Part shown: piece by piece, positions 1 to 6,103 of the stretch | Layout of the letters: every line of letters starts with the position of its first letter | How positions within the stretch are numbered: the first letter of the stretch is position 1 | Assembly: GCA_903902705.1 (NCBI GenBank) | Contig: CAIUVX010000050.1 | Coordinates: forward strand, 1 to 38,962 | Reading direction: 5' to 3' | Length of the DNA stretch: 38,962 nt | Source: an uncultured Methylococcales bacterium | GTDB lineage: Bacteria > Pseudomonadota > Gammaproteobacteria > Methylococcales > Methylomonadaceae | Translations under genes and position numbers: made by a program | The notes under the pieces: model-generated | Seen by the model: only the letters and a program-made list of their open reading frames with translations | Told to the model about the DNA's origin: nothing | The model's database searches: none

Positions 1-4
1 TGTC

Positions 5-81
<77 letters not shown>

Positions 82-220
82 ATTGATTTAGGCAATTATA
101 AAGACTTTGTCAGAATTAGCAATCTATTTCTATTTAAAGTTTACAGACTACCCTTTGTTTGAAATTATCTTGAGCGTGTTTGATAAAATTAAACACACTA
201 TCCTCACCTTACTTTCAACC

Positions 221-781
221 TCATACGATTTCAATACGAATCGGCATATTCAATTCTTTGGCTATGCTCTCTAAAACCGATTTGGCAGTTTCTCTACCTA
301 CATGGGTTGTAATATACCAACCGCCGATGTGTTGTTGAGTTTGATAACTGCTTGTCGGTGTTTTAGAGAAAAGCGCAATATTACACACTGTTTTATTCAA
401 CCTTGCCGCACGGTCAAAACCAAACACTTTTAAGGTTTCCACAAAGGTGTTGGCAATGGTATTTTCTTCAATCATTTTACCCGCGAGCGATACGCGCAAA
501 TGACCGCCAGATGTTCTCGTACCAGCCGCCGCTTGTCTAGGCTGACGTGTTCTTGTAGTGCTTTGAGACTTTTGTTTGGTTTCAAAATGATTCAATGCAG
601 TCGCAATATCCGCATCAAGCTCCCGCAAATTACTATGTCTGGTCGATAGCATCGTAAGCTGTGAAAAATCAGCATTCAAACTGGCTTCAGCGCATTCAAT
701 TTGTAAATCATCTTGAGCGTATTTAATGGCATTAAACAATTCAGTCAGTTTGTGGGTGATGGCTTCGGGTAGAGTGTACAT
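221..781 (-). CDS. Hypothetical protein with conserved C-terminal domain
   Basis: This 186-residue protein is not assigned to a named family. Residues 1-65 look helical. Residues 70-92 are a Ser/Thr/Arg/Gln-rich linker. Residues 93-186 form a compact alpha/beta domain with LRVSLAGKMI, ENTIANTFVETL and GGWYITTHVG, ending in an IRIEIV strand. From memory, similar C-terminal domains occur at the end of many uncharacterised proteins in accessory regions, but I cannot name a Pfam entry with certainty. It is the last gene of a leftward cassette, 10 nt after the 91-residue gene, so it is probably co-transcribed with it. No signal peptide, membrane segment or catalytic motif is visible. A role in a toxin-antitoxin or defence cassette is inference from neighbours only. 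Confidence 0.7.
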   Translation of the reverse strand: MYTLPEAITHKLTELFNAIKYAQDDLQIECAEASLNADFSQLTMLSTRHSNLRELDADIATALNHFETKQKSQSTTRTRQPRQAAAGTRTSGGHLRVSLAGKMIEENTIANTFVETLKVFGFDRAARLNKTVCNIALFSKTPTSSYQTQQHIGGWYITTHVGRETAKSVLESIAKELNMPIRIEIV

Positions 782-791
782 AGTGATGTCC

Positions 792-1067
792 TTATTTACG
801 ATTAATGCGTTTGGTTAAATGACCTGTCGTAATCACCGTGCCATCGTGATTTTCAACTTTATAGATGTTGAGATATTGCGCCAATTTACTGACTAAATCC
901 CTGCCTAATTCGCGTTCCATTTTTCTGCGGCTAACGCGGGTGAAGTAGCGGATAATTGCGCCGTGTCCGTCGTAAACTTCCTCGCCGAAATTATCCAAGC
1001 AATCGAGAATGAAAGGGGGAATGCCGCGTTGTTGGCTTCTTGCGCCTGCATGATAAGTCATGTTCAT
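792..1067 (-). CDS. Small DUF4258-like (RelE/BrnT-type?) protein
   Basis: The 91-residue protein begins with a His/Arg pattern, YHAGARSQQRGIPPFILDCL, then a strand with DGHGAIIRYFT, a basic helix RRKMEREL, and a closing strand pair around NHDGTVITTGHLTKRI. The HAxxRxxxRGI opening and the late DGTVIT strand resemble DUF4258-type small proteins, which are distant relatives of RelE-like RNases. I base this on motif resemblance only. Its ATG overlaps the stop of the upstream RHH-like gene (ATGA), a tight coupling typical of antitoxin-toxin pairs. A second in-frame ATG lies two codons in. A toxin role with the upstream gene as antitoxin is plausible but unproven. Confidence 0.7.
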   Translation of the reverse strand: MNMTYHAGARSQQRGIPPFILDCLDNFGEEVYDGHGAIIRYFTRVSRRKMERELGRDLVSKLAQYLNIYKVENHDGTVITTGHLTKRINRK

Positions 1068-2119
1068 TTTACTTCTCCTGCTGATTTTGCTGATTGTTTG
1101 GTTTTTTCAGTGCGTGCTTGTTTTTCTTTTTGCATAACAGCGAGTAATTTATCTCCTTTGTTCTCACTGATATAACTATCTCTTTTAGCATCCATTCTTT
1201 CTAGTATTTCTAGTTGTTCATCAGTCATAAACGTATTAAAGCCGATACAGTTCTTTGCCTCCAAATCATCATATCCTTCTGGAAGATTTTGTAATGATAT
1301 TTTTGGGAATGGATAAGAATACATTGCCTGTTGATACTGCGGCAGTATTTCATACGCTGCTGCAATATGCTTCAGAAAGCCTCGTATTTTAGAAAAGGGA
1401 TTACTGGTTACGAGTTCTTCAATAGCATCTAATCCGTTGGCACTGGCGGTTACAGCCATATAATCATTACAATGAGAATATGTTTCAGGAGCTCCGTAAC
1501 GATTGCCTCCCCAGCTACCCCCCAATACTTGCTGATCTAAATCATGATCAACCCAATAATGATCAAGCAAGTCAGACCAGCGTTCACGTTCATCGTATTT
1601 CTCAGTCACAGGAATACCGTATCGACTATTCTTTATTCTTCCTTCTTCATCTTCTGTGAAATGTATATAATATAGGTCTCCAATACCTCGGTAATTAAGG
1701 TGGTAGCGGTCTGTAAGATCATGTTTACAAGAAAGTTCCGAAAAAAACTCACGAAAGAGAGCAGATAAAATGGTATCGGATGCAATTAACAGCAGAAAAA
1801 ACCGATTCATAAACGCATCACGCGGCACATTTTTTTCTTTGCAAACCTCATTGATTAAATCCACCGTTTCTGTGGATAACAACAAATTTAACGGCTTTAA
1901 TTTCAAATCACTCAATTGCGCGGCAATATAGCTTTTCGCCTTATCCGAATTAGGCGTTGCTATCTCCTTTCTTAAAAACTCCGCTTCCACCCGCAACGCT
2001 TTATCAAGATACGCATCGCGTTTTAAACAAGCCGCTTCCATTTTGTGCTGCATGATTGCAATGAGCGGTTCATGTACTTTGACCAAGATTTTGGTTTTGT
2101 TGATTTCTTTTGTTTCCAT
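1064..2119 (-). CDS. Large ribbon-helix-helix-like protein of unknown function
   Basis: About 351 residues from the preferred ATG at 2119, which has AGGA 8 nt upstream. An upstream in-frame ATG at 2134 has no clear ribosome binding site. The N-terminal segment TKILVKVHEPLIAIMQHKME and a later one, PLNLLLSTETVDLINEVCKE followed by NVPRDAFMNRF, both look like strand-helix-helix units of MetJ/Arc-type regulators. The protein may therefore carry two RHH-like modules before a long C-terminal region (about 150-350) rich in aromatic and acidic residues. The C-terminal part is unfamiliar. It is the first gene of the leftward cassette and overlaps the next gene by 4 nt. By position it would be the DNA-binding or antitoxin component, which is inference. 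Confidence 0.65.
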   Translation of the reverse strand: METKEINKTKILVKVHEPLIAIMQHKMEAACLKRDAYLDKALRVEAEFLRKEIATPNSDKAKSYIAAQLSDLKLKPLNLLLSTETVDLINEVCKEKNVPRDAFMNRFFLLLIASDTILSALFREFFSELSCKHDLTDRYHLNYRGIGDLYYIHFTEDEEGRIKNSRYGIPVTEKYDERERWSDLLDHYWVDHDLDQQVLGGSWGGNRYGAPETYSHCNDYMAVTASANGLDAIEELVTSNPFSKIRGFLKHIAAAYEILPQYQQAMYSYPFPKISLQNLPEGYDDLEAKNCIGFNTFMTDEQLEILERMDAKRDSYISENKGDKLLAVMQKEKQARTEKTKQSAKSAGEVK

Positions 2120-2344
2120 GATGTGAATCCTCATATCTTTATTGAAGTTGGCAATAGAATATCATAGATAGAAATTTAGACAATACTTTTTATTAAAAAT
2201 AATAATCTAAATTTCTTTCTCACAAAATCTATGCTTTCGTAAGCAATGAAATGACGGCACATCACAGTCCTAGCCTCTGCCAGTAATGCAGGTTACAATT
2301 GCCACAGTTACAAAAACACAGCGCAAAAAACCGCAGGCTAAACC

Positions 2345-2572
2345 ATGATTACCTTGCCCGAACATTTAGAACAGCCGTTTTTGCACATTGCAGAAATGGA
2401 ACATAAGCCTGTTAATACACTCATTGAGCAAGCATTAACGGATTTTTTAGAAGATTATTATGATGTCCAACTTGCCACAGCCGCCATTAAACGTTTAGAA
2501 AGCGGCGAATCTGAACTTATATCACTAGAAGATGCTGAAAGGATGCTACATGAAATGGACTGTGAAGATTGA
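2345..2572 (+). CDS. RelB/CopG-like antitoxin
   Basis: The 75-residue acidic protein opens with a strand (MITLPEHLEQPFLHIAEM) followed by NTLIEQALTDFLEDYYDVQ, the ribbon-helix-helix plus linker helix seen in RelB/DinJ and CopG-type antitoxins. The tail, SLEDAERMLHEMDCED, is typical of the toxin-wrapping C terminus, including the SLED/E motif common in RelB-like proteins. Its last codons overlap the start of a RelE-like reading frame in +1, the normal gene arrangement for relBE. The toxin frame is cut short (separate entry), so this antitoxin appears orphaned. Such antitoxins normally repress their own promoter, which here would lie in 2135-2344. Confidence 0.8.
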   Translation: MITLPEHLEQPFLHIAEMEHKPVNTLIEQALTDFLEDYYDVQLATAAIKRLESGESELISLEDAERMLHEMDCED

Positions 2573-2630
2573 GCAAGCTTTGTTTGCGCGTGGCAAGCAA
2601 AACTTGCACTCCTTGATAGCTTTAATTTAA
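2550..2630 (+). pseudogene. Truncated RelE-family toxin remnant
   Basis: An ATG at 2550, overlapping the antitoxin's end, opens a frame that reads MKWTVKIEQALFARGKQ and stops at 2628-2630 after 26 codons. The opening (W-T-V-x-I-E followed by an A-containing helix) is the usual N terminus of RelE/ParE-type mRNA interferases, which are about 85-95 residues long. Nothing resembling the rest of the fold follows, because the convergent HupE-like gene ends at 2622 and overlaps the remnant. I infer deletion of the toxin body. An alternative is a chance short frame, but the start overlap and motif argue against it. Confidence 0.65.
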
Positions 2631-3674
2631 CAACGTCCGTTCTATTAACCAATAAGCTCCCGCTAAACTGGCTAACACAGAACAAACAGGGGTTAGATAC
2701 GGTTCTATGGTTGGTTTTTTATGTAGCCACCAAATAATCGGTAATACGATGCTGGCAACGGTAATCTGCCCGATTTCCACACCTAGGTTAAAAGAAAACA
2801 GCGGCACTAAAATTCCAGTTTCTAAGGAAGAAATGCCCATTTCGCGTAGCACTGCGGCAAAACCAAAACCATGTATTAATCCGAAAAAAAATGTCAGCCA
2901 TTGCCGTCCTTTGGGATGATCGCCACGAATGATATTTTCTACACCGACATAAATAATGGTTGCGGCAATTAATGGCTCAACGATGGTGCTGGGTATATCG
3001 ACGACATTCATTGCCGCCAATGCCAGAGTAATGGAATGGGCAACGGTGAAAAAAGTGATGATTTTGAGCGCGGGTAAAAAACTGCGCGTGACTACCAGCA
3101 ACGAAAACAAAAATAACAGGTGATCGTAGCCTGTCAAAATATGTTCTATGCCTAACAGCAAAAAGTCGGTAAAGGTGGATGACTTGCCAACCAGAGAATT
3201 CATCACGCTGTCTTCTTGAGACAGCATTTTTTCGCTGAGATTTTTACCTGCTTCATTTTTTACCGTGACATACTGTTTATGATCTTTGGGCAGTTTGCTT
3301 AAAAAATCAGCGCGTAACTCGGTGGGTATTTGCGCATAACGCATAGAAATATGGGCGTTATTTTGTTGATCAAAACTGACTTCACCCGCCGCGATAGGTT
3401 GAATCACTTGCCCCTCAACTATCAGTTGTACGCCTTGTTGTACCCATAGTGCAATTTTGGGTTTGGCAGCGTCCTGTTCAGCGGCGGTGACTTCTGCATC
3501 TTGATCGCTGTCCATCGGTACAAAGGCTTCTATGTCTTGCAAAGAAAAAGTGATGCTAACATCAACGCCCTGTTCTTTGACGATGACATCGACAGAACTC
3601 AATCCAGGATCATGCGCTAAACTGAATGGTGCGTAGGTAAGTAGAAAAATAACTGCGATTAGTCTACCGAACAT
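2622..3674 (-). CDS. HupE/UreJ-like membrane protein with periplasmic N-terminal domain
   Basis: The 350-residue protein has a signal peptide (cleavage near A20, before HDPGL), a periplasmic domain of about 145 residues, and then a polytopic HupE/UreJ_2-type domain (about 168-345). In the membrane part, histidines and an aspartate sit in conserved places: H178 and D184-H185 in IEHILTGYDHLLF, H213 in VAHSITLA, and H268 in LIHGFGFA. HupE/UreJ relatives are thought to move or sense metal ions, mainly nickel. The family member with this N-terminal extension is uncharacterised. Its ATG overlaps the previous stop (TAATG), so it is translationally coupled to the lipoprotein, and CopC begins the operon. 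A copper-related role is suggested by context only. Confidence 0.85.
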   Translation of the reverse strand: MFGRLIAVIFLLTYAPFSLAHDPGLSSVDVIVKEQGVDVSITFSLQDIEAFVPMDSDQDAEVTAAEQDAAKPKIALWVQQGVQLIVEGQVIQPIAAGEVSFDQQNNAHISMRYAQIPTELRADFLSKLPKDHKQYVTVKNEAGKNLSEKMLSQEDSVMNSLVGKSSTFTDFLLLGIEHILTGYDHLLFLFSLLVVTRSFLPALKIITFFTVAHSITLALAAMNVVDIPSTIVEPLIAATIIYVGVENIIRGDHPKGRQWLTFFFGLIHGFGFAAVLREMGISSLETGILVPLFSFNLGVEIGQITVASIVLPIIWWLHKKPTIEPYLTPVCSVLASLAGAYWLIERTLLN

Positions 3675-4438
3675 TAAGCATTCCTCGCGGCTTTACGTTT
3701 TTTCCAATACCAAATAAGAGCGGTAATAATGATTAAGAATAATATAACCACGCCGACTGCCATTAACATCAAGGTCTTTTTAAATAAGCTGTCACCACCG
3801 ACATGAAAGGCAACTCGTAATTTGTCTTCGTCAGAAATCGCCTCTTCGCCACCTATTATTAAAAATAAAGCGTAATAACCGTTTTTATCAAGATCAGCTT
3901 GCGCTTCAACCACGCCTTTAGAATATACCTTAGGGGCGACTTCGTTAATCGTACGCACTTCTTTAAAGTCTTCTGGGCTGCTGGATGCAATAATCAGATT
4001 ATATTCCAATGCGTTTTCTGGGTGTTTTATCAGCAATGTTAATGCGTTTTTTGAATATTTCGCCTTTAATGCTAAACGCTCTATGAACCCCATATCGTCC
4101 GACTGGGTGAGTTCAAGTTCTACCACACGAATGCCAATAGGGGTTTTACGAATATCACGGTCGATTAAATCAGCGGCAAAAAATGCTTTGCCTGTCGTAG
4201 ATAATTCTTGGCAATAGGGTTTTAACAGAGCCTCACGGTCGCTTGCATCTTTTGGCGCGACGGCAGTTTTGACATAAACGCTAAAATGTACCGCGTAAAA
4301 ATCATTGGCAATCAAACAGCCAACACTGTTGAGGTCAGGAATTTGTGGTTGTGTGCCGAGTTTATTTTTATCACAGCCCACTAAGCTAAGCACCAGCAAC
4401 AAACTCAACAACCATGTAACAACGGTTTTATTTTTCAT
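3674..4438 (-). CDS. Lipoprotein with C-terminal membrane anchor, unknown function
   Basis: This 254-residue protein begins with a lipoprotein signal whose lipobox LVGC places the acylated Cys at residue 22. A periplasmic domain follows, and a hydrophobic helix near residues 220-243 (VGVVILFLIIITALIWYW) ends in a basic KKRKAARNA tail. It is thus both lipidated and membrane-spanning, with the body outside the cytoplasm. I do not recognise the family. It starts 2 nt after the CopC stop and overlaps the HupE-like start by 1 nt, so the three are one operon. The order suggests that CopC, this protein and the HupE-like protein form a periplasm-to-membrane metal handling path, which is inference. 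Confidence 0.8.
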   Translation of the reverse strand: MKNKTVVTWLLSLLLVLSLVGCDKNKLGTQPQIPDLNSVGCLIANDFYAVHFSVYVKTAVAPKDASDREALLKPYCQELSTTGKAFFAADLIDRDIRKTPIGIRVVELELTQSDDMGFIERLALKAKYSKNALTLLIKHPENALEYNLIIASSSPEDFKEVRTINEVAPKVYSKGVVEAQADLDKNGYYALFLIIGGEEAISDEDKLRVAFHVGGDSLFKKTLMLMAVGVVILFLIIITALIWYWKKRKAARNA

Positions 4439-4440
4439 GA

Positions 4441-4824
4441 TTAAGGGGCTTTAATAGTGAATTGATATTTACCTGTGACGATATGGGTGTCAATAGATAC
4501 CACACGATAACGGACAGTATAGGTATCGGGAGGTAATAAGGGCAAGGTGGTATAAAGATGGGCTGAATCAAAGGTTTCTTGCACCAAATCTTTATTGTCA
4601 ACACGCTTACCTTTGCTATCAATGACAGCGAGGGCTTTGTATTCCGTGCCGACTTTATCATCGAACCAGACATCAACTTGTTTAGGTGATTCAGTTAAAA
4701 CGGCATCTTGCTCAGGTGAAGAACGCACCATTTTAGCGTGTGCAAACGATAACGAGGGCAACATCGCCAGTGCAACAAACAGGGCTAAGCCCCAAATTTT
4801 TTTATTATGTTGGTAATGAGTCAT
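4441..4824 (-). CDS. copC: Periplasmic copper-binding protein CopC
   Basis: The 127-residue protein has a signal peptide ending SLSFA, giving a mature N terminus at His29 in HAKMVRSSPEQ, the hallmark start of CopC. The C-terminal strand VVSIDTHIVTGKYQF supplies D112 and H114. The mature N-terminal His plus D-x-H is the known Cu(II) site of CopC proteins. Met/His-rich Cu(I) loops are not apparent, so it looks like the Cu(II)-only type. No fused or adjacent CopD is present, and the downstream partners are a lipoprotein and a HupE-like protein instead. It heads a leftward operon whose promoter should lie in 4825-4950. Confidence 0.93.
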   Translation of the reverse strand: MTHYQHNKKIWGLALFVALAMLPSLSFAHAKMVRSSPEQDAVLTESPKQVDVWFDDKVGTEYKALAVIDSKGKRVDNKDLVQETFDSAHLYTTLPLLPPDTYTVRYRVVSIDTHIVTGKYQFTIKAP

Positions 4825-4951
4825 AAAATCTACGAGTGAAAGAGTGAACTGTCGAGCTAGTGAGGGCGGCTATTATATAACTGATATGCAGGAATACTCA
4901 GTAAAAATGCACATGGACTTTAGGCTTACTGCCCACAGTTAAGGAGAGCAT

Positions 4952-5050
4952 CGTCATTTCGGCAGGGATTGCCGAAATCCAGAAGCCACGGATGGCATAC
5001 ACTCAAACACATCCTTGTGACTGGATTCCAGCATCCCTGCTGGAATGACG
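4952..5050. repeat. 99-bp imperfect inverted-repeat element (REP/MITE-like)
   Basis: The left arm (4952-4982) and right arm (5021-5050) are reverse complements over about 30 nt with a few mismatches. The ends read CGTCATT and AATGACG, and each arm is itself a small palindrome around GCAGGGAT. The intervening 38 nt is unique. This is the form of a dispersed non-coding palindromic element. It occupies most of the gene-free stretch 4825-5141 between copC and the FGE operon end. Confidence 0.8.
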
Positions 5051-5086
5051 GATTAACTTAATAGTGGCGGGATTTAACGGAAATCA

Positions 5087-5108
5087 AGTCCAAAACCTGT
5101 TTTGGACT
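5087..5108. repeat. Hairpin repeat, copy 1 (downstream side of FGE operon)
   Basis: A 9-bp perfect stem (AGTCCAAAA against TTTTGGACT) encloses a CCTG loop. A 20-nt stretch here (5089-5108) matches 11689-11708 at 19 of 20 positions in the same orientation. It lies 34 nt beyond the stop of the last operon gene. It may act as a terminator-like hairpin, although no T-run follows on the minus strand, or mark an insertion boundary. Confidence 0.7.
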
Positions 5109-5141
5109 CCTAACAAACAGACACACCCACTACCGAATTTC

Positions 5142-6059
5142 TCATTGGTAATCGTCCTGCCCGCCCGCATCGTCACCACTGACGGGCTTCGCTACCGCTT
5201 GCCTGTCCGTGGCAACGGTGCGGGCTTGCTTAACTGCCTCTGTTTGACCTAGGGCAAAACGGAAGCCGATGAGGCCGTTGCCATTAACAGGCGCGGAGCT
5301 GCTACGGTTAGCAGAACGTGCGTACCTCGCGCCGTTGCCCCAAGAACCGCCGCGCAACACCCGCGACGAGTCTTCAATAGCCCCTGTGGGATTAGTGACT
5401 GGTTCACTCGAATAGCCACCATACCAATCATTGCACCACTCCCAAACATTGCCGTGCATTTCATACAAGCCCCAATCGTTTGGTGGTAGGGATTTAACAG
5501 GCACGGTTTTTTCACGATACAAGCCTTTTTCAGCGTTGTTATAAGGGTAATTTCCATCATAATTCACTTGTTCAGGGGTGATGTTGTCGCCAAAGGAAAA
5601 TGGTGTTGTTGTGCCAGCTCTGCACGCATATTCCCATTCTGCCTCAGTCGGTAAACGGGCGTTTAAGTCGGGTATCAACTGATTAAGTTTACTTAAAAAA
5701 TCTTGCACATTATCCCAACTGACTTGTTCAACAGGATTATTTAAGCCTTCTTTAAAACTAGCTGGATTTTCACCCATGACTGCCATCCATAAGGCTTGGG
5801 TACAAGCGGACTCCGCTAACCAGTAACCCTGAGTGAGTGTGACTTTATGTTGTGTTTCTCTGTCGAATCTTTCTGGTTCATCAGACGGCGAACCCATTAA
5901 GAAACTCCCCGCCTCTATCCAGCGAAAAATTTGTTTGACCTCCTTAACAGTTAATTCCATCCATAAGCCAAACTCATCTTCACCAAAGGCAGTTGCCCAC
6001 GAGGCAGGGAAAGGATGGGGAAAGTTAATATTGGGTTTTAGATTAGAGGGCATGGGCAT
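5142..6059 (-). CDS. Stand-alone FGE-sulfatase/CLec-fold protein, probable DGR target
   Basis: A 305-residue cytoplasmic protein whose residues about 45-270 form an FGE-sulfatase (SUMF1-like, C-type-lectin fold) domain. Visible motifs are GSFLMGSP, PVEQVSWDNVQDFL, RLPTEAEWEYACRAG, WGLYEMHGNVWEWC, RVLRGGSW and IGFRFA. The catalytic cysteine pair that true formylglycine-generating enzymes carry after GGSW is absent, so I read it as a binding domain rather than an oxidase. It is a tandem paralogue of the C-terminal domain of the preceding 878-residue protein, starting 44 nt downstream of it. The C-terminal variable segment (5268-5339) has the pattern of a DGR variable region. A hydrophilic tail of about 25 residues follows the homology. 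The start ATG at 6059 has only a weak ribosome site; a second ATG lies two codons in. Confidence 0.9.
   Translation of the reverse strand: MPMPSNLKPNINFPHPFPASWATAFGEDEFGLWMELTVKEVKQIFRWIEAGSFLMGSPSDEPERFDRETQHKVTLTQGYWLAESACTQALWMAVMGENPASFKEGLNNPVEQVSWDNVQDFLSKLNQLIPDLNARLPTEAEWEYACRAGTTTPFSFGDNITPEQVNYDGNYPYNNAEKGLYREKTVPVKSLPPNDWGLYEMHGNVWEWCNDWYGGYSSEPVTNPTGAIEDSSRVLRGGSWGNGARYARSANRSSSAPVNGNGLIGFRFALGQTEAVKQARTVATDRQAVAKPVSGDDAGGQDDYQ
5268..5339 (-). other. Candidate DGR variable region VR-B
   Basis: These 24 codons lie between TGG (of GGSW) and GGC (of GFRFA). Against VR-A they differ at 22 of 72 nt, 21 of them at codon positions 1 or 2, and 14 codons change amino acid. Altered codons end in C or T except one. 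The downstream coding flank is identical for 34 nt, and the upstream 27 nt differs by one silent base. This fits adenine-directed mutagenic retrohoming from a template with AAC/AAT codons. The template itself is not in the window. A small hairpin with a CCAC loop lies beyond it at 5171-5184, of uncertain relevance. Confidence 0.8.
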
Positions 6060-6103
6060 ACTCGTTAGGTCGCTACCTATTTGAATTTTATCTTATCAAA
6101 GAT

